Positions 6,252-11,444 of a stretch of 11,444 nt of DNA are shown piece by piece; the first letter of the stretch is position 1; every line of letters starts with the position of its first letter. This stretch comes from an uncultured Oscillospiraceae bacterium (GTDB lineage: Bacteria > Bacillota > Clostridia > Oscillospirales > Acutalibacteraceae). The translations under genes were made by a program, and so were the position numbers. Location: positions 1 through 11,444 of the forward strand of contig CAJJLZ010000045.1 in the NCBI GenBank assembly GCA_905192745.1, in the 5' to 3' direction. The notes under the pieces were generated by a model. It did no database searches, had not been told where the DNA came from, and worked only from the letters and a program-made list of their open reading frames with translations.

Positions 6252-6518
6252 TAGCGCCGCCCGGCCGGCTTCTATGCCGGCGTTTGCTTGCGGCGCAATC
6301 GAGAAATGCTTTCGCATTTCTCCTAAACGACAGCATACCATAGCGCCGCCCAGCCGAATTCTATGCGAACCTTTTCCTGGCGGCGCAATGAAAAACGCTG
6401 TCGCGTTTTTCCCAAACGACATTATACCATAGCGCCGCCCGGCAGGCTTCTATGCCGGCGTTTGCTTGCGGCGCAATCGAAAATGCCTGTCGGCATTTTC
6501 CCAAACAACATTATACCA
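6252..6518. repeat. Three tandem 89-bp units, each with two stem-loops
   Basis: Units at 6252-6340, 6341-6429 and 6430-6518 are each exactly 89 bases, start TAGCGCCGCC and end TACCA. Each has stem-loop A: outer GCGCCGC with GCGGCGC (6254-6260/6290-6296 in unit 1), with an inner GCCGGC-TTCTAT-GCCGGC in unit 1. Stem-loop B is a perfect 9-bp stem: GAGAAATGC/GCATTTCTC (6301-6322), GAAAAACGC/GCGTTTTTC (6390-6411) and GAAAATGCC/GGCATTTTC (6479-6500). A tail near CCCAAACGACATTATACCA follows. Stem B changes on both sides together, so the fold is kept while the sequence varies. The array fills the gap between divergent genes (the gap 6116-6600 holds no gene). It may be a BIME- or MITE-like interspersed repeat, a terminator array or an RNA element; no transposase is nearby. 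Single relatives lie at 139-180 and 11400-11440. Confidence 0.85.
6421..6515 (-). promoter_or_regulatory. Extended -10 boxes on the minus strand of the repeat tails
   Basis: The reverse complement of the repeat tail reads TATGGTATAATG, an extended -10 element (TG-N-TATAAT), at 6515-6510 in unit 3 and 6426-6421 in unit 2; unit 1 has TATGCT instead. No good -35 box is seen 16-18 bases upstream. They would point towards the metallophosphoesterase/birA operon, for which I see no other promoter in 6116-6251. Confidence 0.3.
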
Positions 6519-6600
6519 TAAACGGCCGGAGAGAAACATTCCTGTCCGGCGAATTTATCCATATCCATAATTCCCCCCGACATAAGAAAGGTTGATTGTT

Positions 6601-6897
6601 ATGAGCGATTCCCCCAAGGATTTTTCTTCCGCGCCGAAGGGCGCCCACTCCGCCCCCACGCCGGACCAGCTCAACGTCCTTCTTCAGTTTGCCAGCCAGC
6701 GGCTGGGCACCACCCCGGAACAGTTGGCCAAAACCGTCCAGACCGGAGGAACCGACGCCCTTTCCTCCAAGCTTCCCCCGGATAAGGCGGCAAAGCTGCA
6801 GGCGATTGCCGGCGATCAGGCAAAGCTGCAGGAACTTTTGAATTCCCCGCAGGCGCAGATGCTCATCCAGAAGCTGATAAACCAGAAGGATAAGTAG
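6601..6897 (+). CDS. Small conserved hypothetical protein, first of a three-gene cluster
   Basis: This 98-residue protein of unknown function has no signal peptide or membrane segment. After a Ser/Pro/Ala-rich N-terminus (1-21) it is helical: LNVLLQFASQRLGTTPEQLAK (24-44), then LSSKLPPDKAAKLQAIAGD (54-72), and a C-terminal LQELLNSPQAQMLIQKLIN (77-94). The pattern resembles small uncharacterised clostridial proteins as far as I recall, but I cannot name the family. The ATG at 6601 is chosen because AAAGG lies nine bases upstream; an in-frame TTG at 6592 overlaps that spacing and is unlikely. It is followed 42 bases later by the next gene, whose N-terminus shares the LxELLNSP motif. Confidence 0.75.
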   Translation: MSDSPKDFSSAPKGAHSAPTPDQLNVLLQFASQRLGTTPEQLAKTVQTGGTDALSSKLPPDKAAKLQAIAGDQAKLQELLNSPQAQMLIQKLINQKDK

Positions 6898-6939
6898 ACG
6901 GACTCAGCGGATTTTCCCTCGGAAAGGCTGGTGAAATCA

Positions 6940-7386
6940 ATGGACGACCTGGCGAAAAAGCTGAGCGAACTGCTGAATTCTCCGGACGGAATGCAGAAAT
7001 TGCAGCAGGCCGCGGCTTCCTTGGGCCAAATGATGGGAAATTCCGGGGAAGAGGAGGCCGCCGTTCCGACGGAGACGCCTCCCCCTCCGGCGGCGGATCC
7101 GGTTCCCGCCCCGTCGTCCCCAACTCCGGACATAGCGGAAGGCCTTGGCGGGCTGGGCGATATGGCGGCGGTCGCCCGCCTTCTGCCGCTGCTGTCCGGG
7201 GTAAAGAAGGACGACGAAAATACGGTTCTGCTGAAAGCCCTGCGGCCGTATCTGCAAAACGAGCGGCAGCAGCGGCTGGATGAAACCATCAAGATTATGC
7301 ATATGCTTCAGATACTTCCCATGCTGGGCGGCGGCCTCTTTGGAGGGGGCGGCCCACCCGGCGGCGACCCCGGTTCCGCAGAATAA
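6940..7386 (+). CDS. Hypothetical protein with proline-rich middle and hydrophobic helical C-terminus
   Basis: This 148-residue protein is of unknown function. It opens with MDDLAKKLSELLNSPDGMQKLQQAAASLGQMM, like the C-terminus of the preceding protein. A Pro/Ala/Glu-rich linker (35-65) follows, then a conserved-looking helical block: VARLLPLLSGVKKDDENTVLLKALRPYLQNERQQRLDETIKIMHMLQILPML (78-129). The end is Gly/Pro-rich (130-148). It has no clear transmembrane segment or signal peptide. The start could be ATG 6940 (GGTGA close upstream, GGAAAGG 12 bases away) or the in-frame GTG at 6931; ATG suits the spacing better. It sits in the same orientation between the two other small genes and is presumably co-transcribed with them. 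Confidence 0.75.
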   Translation: MDDLAKKLSELLNSPDGMQKLQQAAASLGQMMGNSGEEEAAVPTETPPPPAADPVPAPSSPTPDIAEGLGGLGDMAAVARLLPLLSGVKKDDENTVLLKALRPYLQNERQQRLDETIKIMHMLQILPMLGGGLFGGGGPPGGDPGSAE

Positions 7387-7422
7387 ACGCGTCCGACTCG
7401 ATGACGGAAAGGAGGAATTTCC

Positions 7423-7749
7423 ATGGATGAGAATATGCTGCGTATGCAGCAGGAGGCGGCCGAACGCGTGCGGCAGATGCAGCAGCGTGCCCGGCGGTTT
7501 GTCAGCGAGGAACCGCCCTCGGCGGCTTCCATGGATATCCCCGCGCCGCCGGGTCCCGCCTGTGAACCGGAACGGTCCTGCGGGCCGCAGAAACCGGATC
7601 GGCTGGCCGTTCCGTCCCGTTCCGGCTCGTTTCTGTCCCGCTTCGGACAGGATCAGGAACAGCTTTTCCTTCTGATGATTGCCGTGCTGCTGGTAAAAAA
7701 CAACGCGCCCATTGAGCTGGTGCTCGCGCTGTTGTACTTGGCTATGTAA
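7423..7749 (+). CDS. Hypothetical protein with amphipathic N-terminus and hydrophobic C-terminal helix
   Basis: This 108-residue protein is of unknown function. The N-terminus (5-26, MLRMQQEAAERVRQMQQRARR) is a charged, Met/Gln-rich amphipathic helix. A Pro-rich unstructured middle (30-65) follows, and the C-terminus DQEQLFLLMIAVLLVKNNAPIELVLALLYLAM (77-108) is strongly hydrophobic, perhaps a membrane hairpin broken by KNNAP. An excellent AAAGGAGG lies seven bases before the ATG. It is the last gene of the three-gene cluster, 36 bases after the previous one, and is followed by a strong terminator. A helical tail-anchor or assembly role is possible but only inferred from composition. Confidence 0.8.
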   Translation: MDENMLRMQQEAAERVRQMQQRARRFVSEEPPSAASMDIPAPPGPACEPERSCGPQKPDRLAVPSRSGSFLSRFGQDQEQLFLLMIAVLLVKNNAPIELVLALLYLAM

Positions 7750-7776
7750 GCGTGGGATGATGGGTGAAACAAATAG

Positions 7777-7818
7777 AAAAAGGAAAGGAAGACCTGCGTG
7801 GTATTCCTTTCCTTTTTT
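7777..7818. terminator. Bidirectional intrinsic terminator between convergent genes
   Basis: AAAAAGGAAAGGAA (7777-7790) and TTCCTTTCCTTTTT (7804-7817) are perfect 14-bp inverted repeats. After one G-A mismatch the stem continues as ACC/GGT with loop TGCGT. The plus strand runs into TTTTTTA, and the minus strand into TTTTTCTATTTG. It therefore serves both the small-gene cluster ending at 7749 and the phosphodiesterase gene ending at 7833. Confidence 0.92.
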
Positions 7819-7832
7819 ATTTAGTGTTTTGC

Positions 7833-10187
7833 TCAAACGCCCGCTTTGCGCCGAATCCGGCTTATCGCCAGCGCCAGCGCGGCGGCGGCGGTGAGCAGTA
7901 CATACGGCAGAACGGATTCTTCACCGGTCTCCACGTTGTCCGCTTTCCCGGTGGAGGTGGTCCCCTGCGGGTTGGCAGCGGTCGTGGACCGCTCGGCGGA
8001 AACGGTGGCCGTTGTCGCGGCAGTGGCGGCCGTGCTCCCCTCCGATTCGCTGGTGGACGGTTCGCTGATCGGCCCGAAAAGTCCGGCGGCGGAAACGTTG
8101 CGGTAAGCGTTCAGCGAATCATCGTTCGAATAGTTCGCGTAATCGGTCGTAACACAGTCCACGCCGATCCGGTGCTGTGCCCGGATGTCCCGCAGCGCAT
8201 TTACCGTCCATGTCTGGAAGATGATGCCGCGGTGACGGCCCGCTTCGATTAACTGGCGGGTAATGTCCCCGCTGCCATAGTCCGGGGAAGAGGCGGTAAG
8301 GCCAATGGTTTTCATTATTGTGAAAAGGTTCCCATTTACGCTCGCAGCGCTGTTGTAAACTCCTGATGCCAAACGCGCCGTTGCCGCATAGGGAGCATAC
8401 TTTTTGGCGCTTATCAGACCGCTGTCGCCAAAACAGATAAACACGACCTGATCCTGAACGCCCATGGATTCCATCAGCTCCACGGTTTTCTTGACCACAT
8501 TGTCGTTGTAGTCCTTCAGCTCCACAAAGCCTACAGCCTTGGGATTGTCCTTCAGGATCTGGAAATACCACTCCATTTTGCAGAACTGTGAGGTAGTATA
8601 TTTGCCGACAGGATTCAGGGTGAATTTGCTCAGTTGATCCCAAGTGAAGCTGGAAATCGCCCCGGAAGCGCCAGCCGTTGTGTAGCCGTCCACGGAGCCA
8701 TTGTGGTTCGAGACCAAAACGCCGTCGGAGGTAATCTGCGTGTCGCACTCGATCGCGTCGGCGCCGGCCTTCAGCGCTTCTTCATACCCCTCTTTCGAGT
8801 TTTCCGGAGCGGCGGTCGGCAGACCGCGGTGACCCACGATAAATGTTTTGCGGATATTGGTGGGTTTGGTTACTTTTTCATACAGGCGGTAAGCGGTGGT
8901 AAAGTCATCCACCGTTACCCCGTTCGCCCCGCAGTCCACCGCGGCGTAAACGCCCTGTTCGTCCGTCCCCTGCATGGAATCCATCCACACGGACAGCGCG
9001 CGAAGCTGCAGGTATTCCGCAGCCTCCCGGTTCATCTGACCGTTCGGCTCGACCACCGCAATGGTTGCGCAGGCGGTATGCGCGTCCCGGGAAATTTTGG
9101 CCACGGTATTCGTTTCAGAGACAGCGCCGGCCAGATAGGCGTACCGGACGCCGCCCTTGTTGATCGCCCAGGCGGCTTTCAGCGCTTCCACATTGTCCGA
9201 CGCCAGAATCACATCGAGCGTATTGCTGAGAAGAACGTGATCAGAAAAAGCGGCCGCGGTTTCCTGATCGGAGGTAACAAACATCGGAAGGACGGCAGTT
9301 CCGCACTTCGCCAGAATCTCATCCAGCGTATAGGATTTTTCTCCTACCCGGACGTTCAGGTTTTTGTCGGCAAGCGCGAACCGGGCCACCTGTGTACGCT
9401 CGCCCGCAGCATTCAGAGCATTCAGCCGCGCATCCGAATCGATCGTCTGAATTACCGTGGGAGCCGAGATAATTCCCGTTTCCGGCTCGTATACGTTTTT
9501 CACATCGGTCGACTGATCCGGAATCTCGGAGGGAACCTCTTCCGCCTCCGAGACAGATACGCCATATACCCGAACAACGCTGCCGTTCGATTGAACGCCA
9601 AAACGGCCGTTGCATTTCAGCGGGGTTTTGGAGATCACACAGATGGTTCCGTTCAGGGAGAGTGCAATATCCGTACCTTTTACGACGATTTTGGCGGTAT
9701 ATACCTTATTGGGGTCGATCGACTGGAGGTAAGAGCCCTTCGCGTTTGCAGGATATTCCCATCTCCCGCTGTTGTTGTACGCACAGTCAATACCGCCGGC
9801 GGCATCCGCGCTTTGACGGCAGCACATCTGCATATACTGCCGGGAACTCATATAACGGAACATAAAGCCGGCCCACCGGCTCGGCTCATTAGCGCTGACG
9901 ATTGTGAATTTCACTTCGTAGGTAAAGTCCTCGCTGGTAACATCGGACGGAAGAAGCAGCGCCGATCCCGCCGACAACTCCAGATAACCATCCCCGGATT
10001 TTACCGTTCCATTCTGCACCTCAAATCCGTTCGGCAGGGGATCGTCCGCTTTTACCGAGGAAAAATCCTGAGAAAAGATAGTTCCCGAAGCCGACACAAT
10101 CACTCCGCCGGCGCTGATCAGAGAAACGATTAAGGCAACAGCAAGAAACAGAACAATAACTTTTTTGGATCTCTTGGTCATTTTCAC
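7833..10187 (-). CDS. Exported, probably wall-anchored multidomain glycerophosphodiester phosphodiesterase
   Basis: This 784-residue protein probably cleaves glycerophosphodiesters (or teichoic-acid-type polymers) outside the cell. From the GTG start: a basic end and hydrophobic signal segment (9-33); a beta-sandwich-like domain (36-213) resembling LamG/DUF1080 folds; a domain (243-437) that looks like a decayed GDPD barrel; and an intact GDPD domain (447-687). The intact domain carries HRG His453, PEN Glu462, Glu480 and Asp482 (ECD), His495 and Glu556 (VELK); the usual HD is HN. A Ser/Thr/Ala-rich linker (707-748) leads to NVETG (751-755), a hydrophobic stretch (758-776) and RIRRK, as in NPxTG-type sortase signals. 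GTG 10187 is preferred because GGAG lies 11 bases upstream, against 17 for ATG 10181. A DeoR-type regulator is divergent from it. Confidence 0.88.
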   Translation of the reverse strand: MKMTKRSKKVIVLFLAVALIVSLISAGGVIVSASGTIFSQDFSSVKADDPLPNGFEVQNGTVKSGDGYLELSAGSALLLPSDVTSEDFTYEVKFTIVSANEPSRWAGFMFRYMSSRQYMQMCCRQSADAAGGIDCAYNNSGRWEYPANAKGSYLQSIDPNKVYTAKIVVKGTDIALSLNGTICVISKTPLKCNGRFGVQSNGSVVRVYGVSVSEAEEVPSEIPDQSTDVKNVYEPETGIISAPTVIQTIDSDARLNALNAAGERTQVARFALADKNLNVRVGEKSYTLDEILAKCGTAVLPMFVTSDQETAAAFSDHVLLSNTLDVILASDNVEALKAAWAINKGGVRYAYLAGAVSETNTVAKISRDAHTACATIAVVEPNGQMNREAAEYLQLRALSVWMDSMQGTDEQGVYAAVDCGANGVTVDDFTTAYRLYEKVTKPTNIRKTFIVGHRGLPTAAPENSKEGYEEALKAGADAIECDTQITSDGVLVSNHNGSVDGYTTAGASGAISSFTWDQLSKFTLNPVGKYTTSQFCKMEWYFQILKDNPKAVGFVELKDYNDNVVKKTVELMESMGVQDQVVFICFGDSGLISAKKYAPYAATARLASGVYNSAASVNGNLFTIMKTIGLTASSPDYGSGDITRQLIEAGRHRGIIFQTWTVNALRDIRAQHRIGVDCVTTDYANYSNDDSLNAYRNVSAAGLFGPISEPSTSESEGSTAATAATTATVSAERSTTAANPQGTTSTGKADNVETGEESVLPYVLLTAAAALALAISRIRRKAGV

Positions 10188-10270
10188 AAATTCACACTCT
10201 CCTTTTCCATAGTAGATTAACCGCTCATCCTGTCGGTAAAATAGTCGGCCGGCGTGACCGTACAATCAGA

Positions 10271-10291
10271 AATACGCACAATTTGCGTATT
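10271..10291. promoter_or_regulatory. Candidate operator palindrome in the divergent regulator/phosphodiesterase gap
   Basis: AATACGCA (10271-10278) and TGCGTATT (10284-10291) are perfect 8-bp arms separated by CAATT. The site lies about 84 bases before the phosphodiesterase start and about 57 bases before the -35 box of the DeoR gene. On the minus strand a weak TTGTAC-N16-TATTTT (10265-10238) lies just downstream and could be the phosphodiesterase promoter. A binding site for the adjacent DeoR-type regulator is the natural inference. The rest of the 287-base gap shows no gene. Confidence 0.5.
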
Positions 10292-10347
10292 CAGGCACGC
10301 TGTACCTCATCTGACCGGAAAGCCATCACAATTTCACACAAATGGTC

Positions 10348-10377
10348 TTGAACGGAATCGTCTTTCTATATTATAAT
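10348..10377 (+). promoter_or_regulatory. Promoter of the DeoR-family regulator
   Basis: TTGAAC (10348-10353) and TATAAT (10372-10377) are separated by 18 bases in an AT-rich stretch, giving a good housekeeping-sigma promoter. Transcription would start near 10384, leaving a leader of about 90 bases before the ATG. Confidence 0.7.
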
Positions 10378-10474
10378 TAAACAGGAACACGAAAACAACA
10401 ACGGCATGAATGTTGAGAAACGTTCGTTGAATTCGCGGAAAACACGCAACAGTGCGCAAAAAGGGAGCGATAGA

Positions 10475-11230
10475 ATGCAAAAAAATGAGCGGCTCAACGA
10501 GATCCTGCTGATCCTGAATTCCTGCCAGTATGTAACGGTGGAGTTCCTGTCCAGAGAACTGCATATCAGTGCGTCCAGCATCCGGAGGGACCTGGCGCTC
10601 CTTGAAAACCGGGGGCTTGTGAAGCGGAGCTACGGCGGAGTGGAATTGATGACATCCGGGAATCGGGTAATTCCGTTTTCCATGCGAAGCCATGAGAATC
10701 CGCTGGAGAAAAAGCGAATCGCCCGCCGCGCCGCATCGCTGGTTAACGAAGGCGACGTTCTTTATCTGGACGGCTCCACGTCGTCTTACTATATGATCGA
10801 TTATCTGGCGGCGATCAAGAATATTACGGTGGCTACCAACAGCATCGACAGTATCTGTCAGTTGGCGCAGTACGATATTCGCGCGTTCTGTACAGGGGGC
10901 CATGTCTCCAGAGAAAACAAGGCGGTTCTTACCGGCGGCTTTGCCGAACACCTGATCGGGAATCTTCATGCCGATTATGCGTTCTTTTCCGCTCAGGCAA
11001 TAGGGACGGACGGAAATATCTATGACTGCTATGAATCGGAAGTCCCCCTGCGCAAATCCATGCTGAAGAACGCGGGGAAAAGGGTACTGCTGTCCGACGG
11101 CAGTAAGTTTAATAACACCTCGGTCTTTTTGATCGAGAACATATGCCATATCGATTATGTGATTACCAATATCCCGCTGGACAGAGAATTTACGGATAAG
11201 TTTCCAAACGCACAATTTGTTATTGCCTAG
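10475..11230 (+). CDS. DeoR/GlpR-family transcriptional regulator
   Basis: This 251-residue repressor-type protein has a DeoR winged helix at residues 6-57. Its hallmark is the recognition segment ISASSIRRDLALLENRGLVKRSYGG (31-55). The ligand-binding part is the sugar-phosphate-sensing DeoRC fold: YLDGSTSSYYMIDYLA (97-112), ITVATNSIDSI (117-127), CTGGHVSRENKAVLTGG (139-155), DYAFFSAQAIGTDG (167-180) and LLSDGSKFNN (205-214). Relatives respond to phosphorylated sugars or glycerol 3-phosphate. The start at ATG 10475 has AAGGGAG seven bases upstream; an upstream in-frame ATG at 10406 has no such site. It is divergent from a phosphodiesterase that would yield glycerol 3-phosphate, so it probably controls that gene and itself. 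The exact ligand is inferred, not shown. Confidence 0.93.
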   Translation: MQKNERLNEILLILNSCQYVTVEFLSRELHISASSIRRDLALLENRGLVKRSYGGVELMTSGNRVIPFSMRSHENPLEKKRIARRAASLVNEGDVLYLDGSTSSYYMIDYLAAIKNITVATNSIDSICQLAQYDIRAFCTGGHVSRENKAVLTGGFAEHLIGNLHADYAFFSAQAIGTDGNIYDCYESEVPLRKSMLKNAGKRVLLSDGSKFNNTSVFLIENICHIDYVITNIPLDREFTDKFPNAQFVIA

Positions 11231-11278
11231 CAGGGATGAAGAGGCAGGCGGGCCGATGTCCGCCAACGATGCAGACGC

Positions 11279-11318
11279 GGTTCAGGCGGAAAATGTCCCG
11301 CCTGAACCTTTACAATTT
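11279..11318 (+). terminator. Intrinsic terminator after the DeoR-family gene
   Basis: GGTTCAGGCGG (11279-11289) and CCGCCTGAACC (11298-11308) form a perfect 11-bp stem with loop AAAATGTC. It is followed by TTTACAATTT, a broken T tract. It lies about 50 bases after the regulator's stop. The rest of 11231-11444 holds no gene. Confidence 0.75.
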
Positions 11319-11399
11319 AAGCGGTATGGACGCTTTCTGATTTGGCGCCTCCCCCGTACCGCCCCGACTCGTTCCGGATTTATATAAGGACACAAAAAA

Positions 11400-11440
11400 G
11401 GAGAAATGCTTTTGCATTTCTCCAAAAGAAGCATATAAAG
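11400..11440. repeat. Solo stem-loop related to the 89-bp units
   Basis: GGAGAAATGC (11400-11409) and GCATTTCTCC (11414-11423) are perfect 10-bp arms with loop TTTT. The stem is the same as stem-loop B of unit 1 at 6301-6322 (GAGAAATGC/GCATTTCTC). The following AAAAGAAGCATATAAAGG resembles that unit's tail (TAAACGACAGCATACC) with a short deletion. It reaches to within a few bases of the right edge. Confidence 0.6.
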
Positions 11441-11444
11441 GGAT

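Noticed and set aside
6252..6518. CRISPR array
   Set aside because: The 89-bp units are contiguous, diverged repeats without unique spacers and without cas genes nearby.
8634..10133. Open frame of 499 codons on the plus strand
   Set aside because: Antisense to the phosphodiesterase gene, with no ribosome binding site and no recognisable motifs.
10328..10340. Thirteen-base match to part of the E. coli lac operator region (ACAATTTCACACA)
   Set aside because: The second half of the operator is absent and the flanks differ, so vector contamination or a LacI site is not supported; chance similarity in AT-rich DNA is enough.

Overview
The window looks like chromosomal DNA from a GC-rich member of the Clostridia, most likely the Oscillospirales/Ruminococcaceae group. 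This is inferred from the strong AAGGAG-type ribosome binding sites, gut-clostridial protein types (enoate-reductase-like flavoprotein, aconitase X, NxxTG-type sortase signal) and compact operons. No marker gene fixes the species.

Layout. (1) Positions 254-4371 on the minus strand form a three-gene operon: an Old Yellow Enzyme/2-enoate-reductase-type iron-sulfur flavoprotein, then the large and small subunits of a two-subunit aconitase X. A perfect hairpin sits between the first two genes, and a TATAAT box with two small inverted repeats lies upstream near 4536-4595. I infer a dehydrate-then-reduce module acting on an unknown hydroxy acid. (2) Positions 4372-4856 are non-coding. They hold a highly structured minus-strand segment ending in a textbook terminator, a candidate small RNA. 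(3) Positions 4857-6115 on the minus strand hold a YfcE-type metallophosphoesterase coupled by an ATGA overlap to a biotin-protein ligase without a DNA-binding domain. (4) Positions 6252-6518 hold three exact-length tandem 89-bp units, each with two stem-loops. Related single stem-loops occur near both ends of the window. (5) Positions 6601-7749 on the plus strand hold three small genes of unknown function, ended by a bidirectional terminator. (6) Positions 7833-10187 on the minus strand encode a large exported, probably wall-anchored glycerophosphodiester phosphodiesterase with extra domains. It is divergent from (7) a DeoR-family regulator at 10475-11230, which probably controls it.

Working together. 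The OYE/aconitase X operon is a catabolic or electron-sink module. The phosphodiesterase would release glycerol 3-phosphate or similar products outside the cell, and the neighbouring DeoR-type protein would sense a resulting phosphorylated intermediate. BirA biotinylates acyl-CoA carboxylase or decarboxylase subunits. No phage, transposase, CRISPR array, tRNA or rRNA was recognised. The most unusual items are the covarying 89-bp stem-loop array, the candidate structured RNA at about 4617-4830, and the aconitase X/enoate-reductase pairing.
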